From assembly GCF_012290005.1 (NCBI RefSeq), contig NZ_JAAXMS010000010.1, forward strand, positions 1 to 64,000: a stretch of 64,000 nucleotides of DNA. The letters run 5' to 3'. The position numbers and the translations under genes were made by a program. This document shows, piece after piece, positions 9,289-19,283 of the stretch. Positions within the stretch are counted from its first letter, which is position 1; each line of letters starts with the position of its first letter. This DNA is from Crateriforma spongiae (GTDB lineage: Bacteria > Planctomycetota > Planctomycetia > Pirellulales > Pirellulaceae). Under the pieces are notes generated by a model that saw nothing but the letters and a program-made list of their open reading frames with translations, was not told where the DNA came from and ran no database searches.

Positions 9289-9768
9289 TTAATTACCCGC
9301 CGACGCAATCAGATCGGCTTCCAGTTGTTCGTGTTGCCGCAGCCGAGCGTCAAAGGCTTCCACGGCGGCGATCAGCCCCCGAAACCCCTCGATGCCGACA
9401 CCACGGTACTGCAGTTCCTCCGCCTGTTCGGCCAACTCGCTAAGCCGCAGGTACAGTTGGCAATGCTGGTCATGGGCCAGCGACGTCTTTTGAAAGTGTT
9501 CCGGATCGGTCAGCATCCGCACCGAACTGCCGACCGGGATTTCGACAAACCCGTACGCCTCCTCCAGCGCAAACTGCATCGACAATTGGTCACGCAGCGT
9601 GTCCAGCAGCCGCGTCAACGATCGGACCGTGGCCGCGGATCCGTCCTCCGTTTCGCACGTCTGCCGCAGTTGGTGGATGGTTTGCCACAGATCAGGATTG
9701 CTGTCCTTGATTTCCTGAAGGAACGCGGGATTCACCACCAGCGTCCGTTTTTCGGTCATCGTCGCCAT
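9289..9768 (-). CDS. Hemerythrin-like four-helix protein
   Basis: An all-helical protein of 159 residues. The pattern FALEEAYGF, then LAHDQHCQLYLRL, then LRQHEQLEADLI resembles the spaced His/Glu ligands of hemerythrin HHE domains, which bind a di-iron centre that senses or carries oxygen or nitric oxide. The first canonical His positions are not obvious, so metal binding is uncertain. The start at 9768 is preceded by AGGAGGAAG, the clearest ribosome-binding site in this part of the window; an ATG 33 bases upstream would place that site inside the gene. Cytoplasmic, single gene. Confidence 0.65.
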   Translation of the reverse strand: MATMTEKRTLVVNPAFLQEIKDSNPDLWQTIHQLRQTCETEDGSAATVRSLTRLLDTLRDQLSMQFALEEAYGFVEIPVGSSVRMLTDPEHFQKTSLAHDQHCQLYLRLSELAEQAEELQYRGVGIEGFRGLIAAVEAFDARLRQHEQLEADLIASAGN

Positions 9769-10053
9769 GGTCGTTCGCTTCCTCCTGATGGATGGGAACA
9801 CAGCGTTGGGAAATGGCTGCGGTCAGTGATCAGAATACCGCAACGGACGGCACGAGACGCATCGCGGCCTCGGCACGTTTTTGCATTCCCTGCGCTGCCG
9901 TAGAGAAGACTTTCATCAGACGTCAGTGGGCGTCCGCCGTCAAGTTTTTTCTGCCGCCAGGCTTTCCGCCCACACCACAAGTTTCGGCCGCCACTTGGAG
10001 CGATCCCGCCCCATGAGTGCTTGTTCACTAGGATCGAATCCGATCGCCCACCG

Positions 10054-11097
10054 TCACACCGACCGGGTGAATAATCCGTACCAAATGATGCAGCGAATCG
10101 CGCTGACACCGTCCCGCCAGCCGATCTTTTTCCCTTCGCCGTACCAACGATGGCGATAGCGGATGGGCTTTTCGGCAAACCGCAGCCGGGCACGCGAAAA
10201 CCGAGCCGTCAACTCGATTTCAATTCCGAAACGATTTTCGCCGCATGCAGCCGCGGTGCGCCGGAATACGTCTCCGCGGGCCATTTTGTAGCACGTTTCG
10301 ACGTCGGTCAGACGTGGCCCGATCAGCATCCCCGACAGATTGCTCAGGAAGCGATTGACCATCTGGTGCCACCACGGCGACACCAAGCGGTCGGCCGATC
10401 CGTAGCGGGTTCCGTACACCACGTCGACCTCATCCTGCACGATCGGACGCAACAGCCGACGAAAATCCTGGGGATCGTATTCCAGGTCCGCGTCTTGGAT
10501 CACAACGACGTCGCCGTCGGTGGCCGCCACGCCGGTTCGGATCGCCGCGCCTTTGCCGCGATTGACCGGATGTTCAAGAACCACCACGCGGGCGGCACAG
10601 GCCGCCGACTGGTCGCCCTCGGCTGACAGCGACGCGGCGATTTGGTGAAGCTGCTGGGCCGAATCGTCGCTGCTGCCGTCGTCGACCAAGACGATCTGCA
10701 GCGGCAACCCCGTTGCGACCAGACGATCGATCACCATCCGCACCGTTGACGCTTCGTTGTAGACCGGCACGACCACCGAAAGCGTGAATCCGTTGGGCAA
10801 GGAAAAGTAGTTCAGCGTGTCACAAAAATGATCGCCGAATTGACGTCGACACCGCTGGACGAACGACTCGGTCCACGTCTCAGCCGCGGACACGCCTGAC
10901 ACCAAATTGCTAGCAACACTGTCATCGCCAGTGTTCGATTCAGCTTCCGGATTCAGAATGCCACCTCTTTGAAAATGCACAGTGGAAACGTGTCGACGCG
11001 AAGCAGAAACCGTCCACCCGATCACCAAGCGAACAATGTACAAAACCTGCACGCACGCATGGGCGGTGGCGTTCCAAACCGTTGTCTTGTAGCCCAA
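10054..11097 (-). CDS. Family 2 glycosyltransferase (GT-A fold)
   Basis: The catalytic domain begins near residue 105 of the longest frame: LSVVVPVYNEASTV, then IVLVDDGSSDDS, RGKGAAIRTG, IQDADLEYDP (the DxD-type metal site), YGTRYG and a C-terminal basic region (RHRWYGEGKKIGW). This matches dolichol-phosphate-mannose-synthase-like and polyprenyl-phosphate glycosyltransferases; there are no C-terminal membrane helices. The start is unclear. The ATG at 11097 gives an odd first 46 residues; a GTG at 10980 and an ATT/CTG at 10959/10956 just after AGAGGTGG are alternatives. It probably works at the membrane face in glycan or lipid-linked sugar synthesis. Confidence 0.85.
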   Translation of the reverse strand: MGYKTTVWNATAHACVQVLYIVRLVIGWTVSASRRHVSTVHFQRGGILNPEAESNTGDDSVASNLVSGVSAAETWTESFVQRCRRQFGDHFCDTLNYFSLPNGFTLSVVVPVYNEASTVRMVIDRLVATGLPLQIVLVDDGSSDDSAQQLHQIAASLSAEGDQSAACAARVVVLEHPVNRGKGAAIRTGVAATDGDVVVIQDADLEYDPQDFRRLLRPIVQDEVDVVYGTRYGSADRLVSPWWHQMVNRFLSNLSGMLIGPRLTDVETCYKMARGDVFRRTAAACGENRFGIEIELTARFSRARLRFAEKPIRYRHRWYGEGKKIGWRDGVSAIRCIIWYGLFTRSV

Positions 11098-11989
11098 GAA
11101 ATGGCAAACGTGGTGTTCGTACGGATCTCCGGTGCATTGGCAATTTCTTCGAAAATTTCTTGGCCCATGATCGCTCGTGTTTTACCGAGCCAACGAGCCG
11201 AGTCCGATCGAATTGTACGATCGGTCGCAGCGATCGTTGTTGACATTCCAAAGGGGCAAGCGCACATTCTTCCCGTCATCGACATGGATCGTTCACGCAG
11301 CGAACGGTCGCTTCTTTTCAGCGCGGAGTCATCCTCATGCTTCTTGTCTGCGACTCGACTTTGGTTTGCATCAACCGGTCGACCCAGCTTCCCGAGGTCG
11401 CGCCAGACACCCGTTGATTTTCAACGTGCTGTTGTTTGCTGATGGCATGACGCCGCCGAAATTTTTGGCACGGTAACAACGCACTCTTGGTTCGGAAATT
11501 TTGCTTCCGGCCGATCTCTGCGAAACCATGACGCGACGCAGCGGTTGAAGGCAAAAGAGTTTTGAACCAACGTTCCGATCAAGGGAGAGGGCATGATGGA
11601 ACGCGCCTGCGGATAATGCTTCCGCGGTACATGGACGTCGCTCCCTTTTTTCGGATCCGCGAACTCACGTTCCACTTTGAAAAAATTGGTTTTGAAACGT
11701 TCGGTTCGCTCCGGTGCAACACATAGTCACCACAGTTTGATCGATTGGCATCACCACTGAAATTCCCGCCTGGAATGGATGCCCAGGGTCTTCGGACCCG
11801 GAACGGCGGATGCGAGCCGGCTTTGCATGATGCAAAGTCGGCTCGTTTCATTTGACGCCGTCATTCACGCGTCTTTTCGCTTTTTTACCTGCCGATTCGC
11901 AAACGCGAATGTGCGGTGATGCGCAGCTGTCACAAACGATATTGGTTGCACCATCACCACATGGTTACTGCCTTTGCGCGGGCGTTGAT
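11098..11989. other. Long intergenic region with several RNA-like hairpins, no convincing gene
   Basis: Nearly 900 bases. Short frames here have Ser/Arg-rich, repeat-free translations typical of chance. Structured elements are visible instead: aagggag (11581-11587) paired with ctccctt (11641-11647) followed by more T, with gcgga/tccgc nested inside; gggtc-ttcg-gaccc, a UUCG-type tetraloop hairpin, at 11786-11799; and a 15-bp stem at 11813-11845. The combination could be a non-coding RNA or leader, but I cannot assign a family. Confidence 0.45.
11813..11850 (+). terminator. Strong hairpin with T-rich tail (terminator-like)
   Basis: cgagccggctttgca (11813-11827) pairs with tgcaaagtcggctcg (11831-11845) over 15 positions with a single G-U, closing on a three-base loop, and is followed by tttcattt. 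No recognised plus-strand gene precedes it, so it either ends an unannotated transcript or acts as a barrier downstream of the minus-strand esterase gene. Confidence 0.45.
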
Positions 11990-13537
11990 TTACAGTCGCG
12001 GCTTGGGTGGTTTGACCGGCTGTGACGAATCATCGTGTCCCACCAATTGCAGGTCACGTGCGAAGACGTCGTTTCCACAAACAACAAACAAGGTTTGCAT
12101 GTCTTCGCCCCCGAACGCGCAATCTCGCATCCGACCTTCGGCGACCGGACGGTTCAGGATGGCGTGAACGCGCCCCGGCTGATCAAAGATTTGAACCCCC
12201 AATTCTGTGGCGACCACCAAACGCCCTTCCCGCGTCATCGCCGCGCCGGCCGCAACGGGATCGGTCGCATCGACTGCTTGATGCAAGAATGAATACGGTT
12301 GACCGTCGACAAGTTTTCCGTCTGGATCGATTCGGTACGACCACACGTAACGTCCACCCGCATCGGTGACCAACAAGAACCGTCGATCCGGCGTCACGGC
12401 CAACCCGGCAGGCCGCGACGGACACGGACGAACGCTTGCACCGGAGCCGCCGTCGACAAACTGTGTCAACGTTCCGTTCTGTGGATCGGCTTGGTATCGA
12501 AAATCACCGACACGAATTTCGTCGCCACGCCGATCCATGTTTTGACGAATGGACTCGGGGGCTTCATCGATGCTGACCGATCGCCAGCCTTCGCCCGCAA
12601 TGGTGATGTCTTTTAATTCCGGATGGGATGTGGTGTCAGTGGTGATGGGCATTTGCCAGTCGGCCCATAACCACTTCATCGCGTCAGGAAAAATCGCACT
12701 TCCGTGTTTGCCGTTATGGCCGCCTTCGCCCCACACGTTCTGGACGTCATAGCCGGCCCATTGCAGTGCGGACAACATGGTGCGGTTGGCGTTCCACCAA
12801 TCACCGGCATAGATGTTCAAATCGTTGCTGCCGTCTTGCAAGAAGATCTTCAGCGGTTTCGGTTCGGTCTTTCGAATCATCGTCGGATAGTTGTGACCGC
12901 CCCGAAGCCCGACATACGTGCCGACGGTGCTGAAGACGCGGCGAAACTGATCGGGCCGATGCCAGGCAACGCCGAATGCGGCGATCGCCCCGCTGCTGCT
13001 GCCGCCGATCGCTCGAAGATTCGGATCATCGGTCAGTCGATAGTCTTTGCCGACCGCGGGCAAGATCTCGTCGACGACAAACCGGGCGTATCGATCGCTG
13101 ACGGAATCGTATTCGAAACTGCGATTGAAACGATCCTGTGATTCCGCATCACCGCCCGGCACGACGCCGGGATTGATACAAATGGCGATCGTGGCGGGCA
13201 TTTCGCCACGATGGATCAAATTGTCAAACACGTTGGGCAGAGCCCAGGTGCTGTTTTTGCGGACGTATTTCTGGCCATCCTGAAACACCATCACTGCCGC
13301 CGGTTCGGTGCCGTCATACTGTGATGGGACGTAAACGAAGTAGTCGCGGTGGGTGCCGGGGTAAACCTGGCTGTTGTTCCAGGTGTACGCGGTGACTTCA
13401 CCGCGTGGGACGCCGTCTTGGGCAACCGCATCGGGATGCACGGGATACGATTCGGCAACTTGGGCACACAGCGGGGCAGCTGAAACCGCGGCCAGCAGCA
13501 CCAAAACGCTGAACCGCGACGCAAGTTGGCGGGCCAT
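11990..13537 (-). CDS. Secreted alpha/beta-hydrolase esterase fused to a propeller-like C-terminal domain
   Basis: The start at 13537 gives a signal peptide (MARQLASRF...LLAAVSAAPLCAQ); upstream ATGs at 13642 and 13654 are possible. Residues about 50-290 form a Fes/IroE-type esterase domain: FVYVPSQYDG, VMVFQDGQKY, nucleophile Ser181 in GGSSSGA, an acidic residue in FLQDGSNDLN (about 235-239) and His in GEGGHNGKHG (about 274-278). Residues about 330-500 (TPDRRFLLVTDAGGRYVWSYRID and so on) look like SMP-30/gluconolactonase-type propeller blades. The combination suggests a secreted carbohydrate or phenolic-ester hydrolase. It is divergent from the rhomboid gene. Confidence 0.8.
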   Translation of the reverse strand: MARQLASRFSVLVLLAAVSAAPLCAQVAESYPVHPDAVAQDGVPRGEVTAYTWNNSQVYPGTHRDYFVYVPSQYDGTEPAAVMVFQDGQKYVRKNSTWALPNVFDNLIHRGEMPATIAICINPGVVPGGDAESQDRFNRSFEYDSVSDRYARFVVDEILPAVGKDYRLTDDPNLRAIGGSSSGAIAAFGVAWHRPDQFRRVFSTVGTYVGLRGGHNYPTMIRKTEPKPLKIFLQDGSNDLNIYAGDWWNANRTMLSALQWAGYDVQNVWGEGGHNGKHGSAIFPDAMKWLWADWQMPITTDTTSHPELKDITIAGEGWRSVSIDEAPESIRQNMDRRGDEIRVGDFRYQADPQNGTLTQFVDGGSGASVRPCPSRPAGLAVTPDRRFLLVTDAGGRYVWSYRIDPDGKLVDGQPYSFLHQAVDATDPVAAGAAMTREGRLVVATELGVQIFDQPGRVHAILNRPVAEGRMRDCAFGGEDMQTLFVVCGNDVFARDLQLVGHDDSSQPVKPPKPRL

Positions 13538-13759
13538 CGTTTTCGCGGCGCACCAACGCCTCGTTGTTGGACCGGCGAAAATCGCTGGTGTGCCGGCAAG
13601 ATTCGACGCGGCGGAAAGGAAAGGGTGGCGAGGCATTTTCATGGGGCGTTCCAAGAAAGCTGTTGTCGGTGTGAAATCCTGTCATGGCGATCGGCGGCGG
13701 AACGGTTCCGTGGCCGACCCCGAACCGCTTCACGCAGTGTCAACGTTAACCCAAAGCCA

Positions 13760-14530
13760 ATGATCCCGCTTCGCGACGACATCCCCAGCCGAACCACGCC
13801 GGTGGTCAATTACGTGATCATTGCGATTTGCACGATCGCTTTTTTGGCTCAGGTCGCGTCGGTGGATTCCGGCAACACGATCGTCCAGCGGTTTGGAATG
13901 GTGCCGCTGCGTTTAAGCGAACCGAACACGGAAATCGTTGTCCCCCAAGCGGAAGTCGTCTCCACGCCCTTCGGCCCCCGCCAAGTGATCACCGAAAAAG
14001 TGTTGCCGCCGCCTGCGGTGCCGGCGTGGGCGACCATTTTGACATGCATGTTTCTGCACGGCGGCTGGATGCATTTTCTGGGGAACATGTGGTTTTTGTA
14101 CATCTTCGGCGACAACGTCGAAGACCGGCTGGGTCCGCTGGGGTATGCGATTGCGTATTTGGGGACGGGAGTGGCGGCGGGGCTGGCCCACTATTTCGCG
14201 GATCCATCCAGTCCGGTGCCGACGATCGGCGCCAGCGGTGCGATCGCCGGGGTGATGGGGGCCTACGCGTTTCTGTACCCGCACGCTCGAGTGCTGGCGG
14301 TGTTGCCGATTTTCATCTTCATCCAGACGTTCGTCGTTCCGGCACCCGTGTTTTTGGGCATCTGGTTTCTGCTGCAGACCTTCAGCGGGATTGGTTCGAC
14401 GATGGGGGGCCAAGCGGGCGGCGTGGCTTGGTGGGCACACGTGGGCGGGTTTGTCGCTGGCGGACTGGTTGCCTTGGTGGTTGGCCGTTCACCGCTTGCG
14501 CATGACGCGGTGACCGAGCGGCGATTTTGA
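13760..14530 (+). CDS. Rhomboid family intramembrane serine protease
   Basis: A 256-residue membrane protease that cleaves substrates within the bilayer. Ser159 in TIGASGAIAGVMG is the nucleophile and His227 in WWAHVGGFVAGG completes the dyad; the HGGWMHFLGNMWFL segment (100-113) supplies the oxyanion-side His105 and Asn109. About six transmembrane helices. Residues 50-88 form an extracytoplasmic insert between the first helix and the core. The frame is open upstream to 13526, but the ATG at 13760 starts directly at the membrane domain. It is divergent from the esterase gene; the substrate is unknown. Confidence 0.92.
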   Translation: MIPLRDDIPSRTTPVVNYVIIAICTIAFLAQVASVDSGNTIVQRFGMVPLRLSEPNTEIVVPQAEVVSTPFGPRQVITEKVLPPPAVPAWATILTCMFLHGGWMHFLGNMWFLYIFGDNVEDRLGPLGYAIAYLGTGVAAGLAHYFADPSSPVPTIGASGAIAGVMGAYAFLYPHARVLAVLPIFIFIQTFVVPAPVFLGIWFLLQTFSGIGSTMGGQAGGVAWWAHVGGFVAGGLVALVVGRSPLAHDAVTERRF

Positions 14531-14772
14531 CGCAGACTGCCAGTCCGACCGACGGCTCGGGCGCCGAAGCCGACTGAATCGACGCAAGTCATCCACCGCA
14601 AACGACTTGCGACACAAAAAAAGGTTTCGGCACGGCACTTGCAACATTGGCGTGCGCCAGCGACCGGGCTGCCAGTACGGCGGTGCGTCGCGTCAAACCA
14701 TATCGGCCCAACGAATCTTACGATTCTCAATCTCACGATTCTTCGAACCGTCATTGCAAAGGTGTCACGGAA

Positions 14773-15090
14773 ATGGCAACTGCCACGAAATCAAAGTCCA
14801 ACGTCAAGCTTCAGCCCCTCGGGGAACGCATCGTGGTGCAACGTGAAGAAAGCGAAGACGTCACCGCCGGCGGCATCGTGCTGCCCGATTCGGCCAAGGA
14901 AAAGCCGGCCCGAGGCGTGGTCATCGCCGTCGGAACCGGAAAGCTTTTGGACGACGGCAGCCGCAGCGAAAGCCAGTTGAAGGACGGCGACCGCGTTCTG
15001 TTCAGCAGCTATGCGGGTGAAAGCGTCGAAGTCGGCGACGTGGAATATCTGCTGATGCGTGAAGACGACGTCTTGGCCGTCATCGAATGA
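14773..15090 (+). CDS. groES: Co-chaperonin GroES
   Basis: This 105-residue protein forms the heptameric lid of the GroEL folding chamber. Conserved elements are LQPLGERIVVQREE near the start, TAGGIVLPDSAKEKPARGVVIAVG (the mobile-loop region), and a C-terminal half ending EVEYLLMREDDVLAVIE-like. The first 13 residues are a short basic extension. The ATG at 14773 has AGGTG upstream; the frame is open to 14647, but that extension has no family similarity. groEL follows after 95 bases. I found no CIRCE (HrcA) element in the upstream region. Confidence 0.96.
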   Translation: MATATKSKSNVKLQPLGERIVVQREESEDVTAGGIVLPDSAKEKPARGVVIAVGTGKLLDDGSRSESQLKDGDRVLFSSYAGESVEVGDVEYLLMREDDVLAVIE

Positions 15091-15179
15091 TCCGGACCGC
15101 CGGACGCCACTGAACTCGATCGCGGCATCCGGTCCCCGCCGTCGGAATACCAATTCATCTTTTGAAACAAGGTTTGTAA

Positions 15180-16802
<1,623 letters not shown>

Positions 16803-16866
16803 TCCCGTCGACCCGGTCGATCAAATCACGCGATCGATCGAACCACCGACCCCCAACATCAACATG

Positions 16867-16903
16867 ACGACTCGTCCGACCCGCTCGGACGAGTCGTTTT
16901 TTT
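16867..16903 (+). terminator. Rho-independent terminator of groESL
   Basis: acgactcgtccga (16867-16879) pairs perfectly over 13 bases with tcggacgagtcgt (16885-16897), loop cccgc, followed by an unbroken T run to 16903. It lies 65 bases after the groEL stop codon. Confidence 0.9.
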
Positions 16904-17049
16904 GTTGCGATGGTCAATACGGCCGGCGAACGCCACCGCAGGCGGACCGCACCAGCGCTTGGGCATTGACGACGCGGACGGCTTGTCGCCAACCGGGGCA
17001 TCAATCACCTAGGGATCCGCTGGCATCGTCGCCTCAACGACCAACCTTG

Positions 17050-17700
17050 ATGGAAAATGCGACCAATGCCGCTGACCAGGGCCTTCACTGGTTGGCCGAT
17101 CACGGCGACACGCTTTACCGATTCGCATTGCGACGGGTCAGTGATTCGGCAACTGCCGAGGACTTGGTCCAAGAGACGTTTCTGGCGGCCATTCGATGCC
17201 AAAGTCCACCGGGCGATGGCAATGATGGGGGCAGCGATTCGGGTTCAGACGGTGCCGAAGTCCGCTGCGTGCAAGCTTGGCTGATCGGAATCTTGAAACA
17301 CAAGATTTGCGACCATTATCGCCGAGCACGACGCCAGAATGCCGCCGGTGATTCGGACGTCGGGCCGACCTGGACATCCATCGACACGGACACCATTGCG
17401 CCGGCGACTGACCAGCCCGATCCGTCGGCTTCGCTGGATCAGGCGGAGTTTCGCGATGCCTTGGCGGCATGCATCGAGCGGTTGCCGATTGCAATCGGCC
17501 AAGCAATCCGTTTGACTTTGGTGGGCGGATTGGATGCCGCTGAAAGCAGCGAATTGCTTGGAATTTCACGAGATGCGTTGGCGGCCCGACTGTATCGGGG
17601 ACGCCTGGCGCTGCGACAATGCCTGACGCGAACCTGGTCGACCGAGACCGACGACAAGAACAATGCCGGTCGACCATTCCCCCCGGGACCATCGCGGTGA
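17050..17700 (+). CDS. ECF-type RNA polymerase sigma factor
   Basis: A 216-residue alternative sigma factor. Region 2 is at residues about 18-50 (LYRFALRRVSDSATAEDLVQETFLAA) with continuation AWLIGILKHKICDHYRR. A variable acidic linker (about 55-75 and 100-135) separates it from region 4, where ALAACIERLPIAIGQAIRLTLVGGLDAAESSELLGISRDALAARLYRGR carries the helix-turn-helix that reads the -35 box. The ATG at 17050 is chosen over the frame's opening at 16864, which would overlap the groEL terminator. The next gene encodes a zinc-motif anti-sigma factor 13 bases away, so the two form a regulatory pair. Confidence 0.92.
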   Translation: MENATNAADQGLHWLADHGDTLYRFALRRVSDSATAEDLVQETFLAAIRCQSPPGDGNDGGSDSGSDGAEVRCVQAWLIGILKHKICDHYRRARRQNAAGDSDVGPTWTSIDTDTIAPATDQPDPSASLDQAEFRDALAACIERLPIAIGQAIRLTLVGGLDAAESSELLGISRDALAARLYRGRLALRQCLTRTWSTETDDKNNAGRPFPPGPSR

Positions 17701-17713
17701 CAAAGAATTCCGA

Positions 17714-18073
17714 ATGAATCGTTCCCTCGGACAAAATCTGCGGATGGTTCTGTCGCTTCGTTGCGACGAAAACCGTCATCTGCACAACCAGCGTCTGCTG
17801 CGTCGGTTGACCGTCACCGAACGGTTCGCGATGTGGGGCCATTGGTTGGCCTGCGGCCCGTGTCGCCGGTTGATCCGTCAATTGTCCCGAATCGATCATG
17901 CGGCCCGGCGTCTGGGCGACGACTTGCAACGCAACCGTGAAGGCCAATCAACGTTGCCGTCCGAATCTTATGACCGCATCGCCCAGGCCATTCACTCGGC
18001 ATCCGCCCGCTCACCTCACAGCGTCGATCCACCCCGCGAATCCGGCCAAAACAGTGGCAAGGACGAGCCCTGA
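17714..18073 (+). CDS. Zinc-binding-motif (ZAS-like) anti-sigma factor
   Basis: A 119-residue soluble protein with the HxxxCxxC motif of zinc-binding anti-sigma factors: His43, Cys47 and Cys50 in GHWLACGPCRRL. It has no transmembrane helix, so any signal is probably cytoplasmic (redox or metal), as in ChrR/RsrA-type systems, or passed on by another protein. The start at 17714 leaves 13 bases after the sigma stop; an ATG at 17663 in the same frame would overlap the sigma gene by 38 bases. By position it should bind and inhibit the preceding ECF sigma factor. Confidence 0.75.
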   Translation: MNRSLGQNLRMVLSLRCDENRHLHNQRLLRRLTVTERFAMWGHWLACGPCRRLIRQLSRIDHAARRLGDDLQRNREGQSTLPSESYDRIAQAIHSASARSPHSVDPPRESGQNSGKDEP

Positions 18074-18241
18074 AACGTCATCTTCGAAACCGGAAGATAA
18101 CGAACGGGAAGATTTTTCTGATTTTGACGCAGATTCTGCGTCATCGCTGGGTTGCTGCAGCGACTACGCCCAAAACGGGATGCCGTCTGAAGACCCATCG
18201 CCGTTGATTTGGTCCTCCCTTTTCACGCTGCAGCAAACACC

Positions 18242-19093
18242 ATGCGAATTTCTTCATTGTGCCGATCGGCGCTGGCTTTGACCCTGACTTTGGCTTGCGG
18301 AAGCTTTCACCATGCCCATGCGGCAACCATCCAAGTGACGATTGAAAACTTGGGACTGGACGGCAGCACGCACGTCACCCCGGTGTTCATCGGATTCGGC
18401 GACGGAACCTTCACACCGTTCACTCCCGGACAATCGGCGACCACCGCGATCGAACGCTTGGCCGAAGACGGCAACACCGGCCCGCTAGAATCGGCGTTTC
18501 CTTTTCCGTCGGCGAATCGCACTACGTTGGTAGAAGGTAATGGCCCGCCGACGTTCGACGCCGGCGAATCGGCGACCGCGACGTTCGATATCGATCTGAA
18601 TGGTGGGACCAATCGATTGTTGCTGGCGACGATGTTGTTGCCGACCAACGACTGGTTCATCGCGACCCAGGGCAACGGTGTCGACCTGTCCGGTTTGACC
18701 GTGTCATCACCGATCAGTTTTGAACTGAACCGTTTGTACGACGCGGGAACAGAAGTCAACGACTTTGCCACGTCAGCGGCCAATGGACTGTTCGGGCTGT
18801 CCGGCGGTCAAACGGGACCCAACATTGGGACCGACGAGAACGGCGTGGTGACGTTCCTGGGTGAAATCGGCATCAACGACCGACTGGCTGATTTCGAAGG
18901 AAGTGACCCGTTCGACGGCCGTCCGGTGGATTTCAACCCGACGCTGTCACCCCTGCGGGTCACCGTGTCGGCCGTGCCGGAACCGGCAACCTGCGTGGCA
19001 GCCGGCGCTTTCGCAATCGGCGGCTTGGTGGCCCAGCGTCGTCGTCGACGCAAGGACCGATCAGCGGCCCCCCAACCGAATACCGCATCCTGA
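18242..19093 (+). CDS. Spondin-domain protein with PEP-CTERM-like sorting signal
   Basis: This 283-residue exported protein has a signal peptide (residues 1-28, ending AHAA). The region TIQVTIENLGLDGSTHVTPVFIGFGDGTF, followed by ATTAIERLAEDG, matches the bacterial spondin_N fold, a beta-rich adhesive domain. The C-terminus has VPEPATCVAAGAFAIGGLV then a run of Arg/Lys: the Pro-Glu-Pro, hydrophobic stretch, basic tail pattern of PEP-CTERM proteins processed by exosortase. It lies 168 bases after the anti-sigma gene and may be a target of the sigma factor. A short hairpin (gacgcag-att-ctgcgtc, 18126-18142) precedes it. Confidence 0.82.
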   Translation: MRISSLCRSALALTLTLACGSFHHAHAATIQVTIENLGLDGSTHVTPVFIGFGDGTFTPFTPGQSATTAIERLAEDGNTGPLESAFPFPSANRTTLVEGNGPPTFDAGESATATFDIDLNGGTNRLLLATMLLPTNDWFIATQGNGVDLSGLTVSSPISFELNRLYDAGTEVNDFATSAANGLFGLSGGQTGPNIGTDENGVVTFLGEIGINDRLADFEGSDPFDGRPVDFNPTLSPLRVTVSAVPEPATCVAAGAFAIGGLVAQRRRRRKDRSAAPQPNTAS

Positions 19094-19283
19094 TCCCACA
19101 AAGCTGAGTGATCAAACACAGCGCACCAGTCACATGCGAACAACAACGACGCAAACGTTTTGTCGCAGCATGGTCCGCTCTCGGCATCGATCGCTGGAAG
19201 TGATCAGCGGCTAGAATTGGGAAAAATTCACCGTCAGCTGGTGCAACCTGACCAGCCGACGGATCTGATTTCCCGCCGCTTTC

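Noticed and set aside
11560-11850. Signal recognition particle RNA, RNase P RNA or tmRNA
   Set aside because: None of the universal core sequences of these RNAs (SRP GGUC/GGAA core, P RNA GAGGAAAGUCC, tmRNA acceptor and tag) is present.
11177-11851. Several short open frames in the long intergenic region
   Set aside because: Their translations are Ser/Arg-rich without folded character, they overlap hairpins, and none has a good ribosome-binding site and start.
14531-14772. Possible CIRCE (HrcA) operator upstream of groES
   Set aside because: The best candidate (ggcacttgc...gcgtgcgcc) matches neither the consensus nor a clean inverted repeat, so HrcA control is not supported.
18126-18142. 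Hairpin before the spondin gene as a terminator
   Set aside because: The T-rich stretch is on the 5' side, not the 3' side, of the stem on the plus strand, so it does not fit a terminator there.
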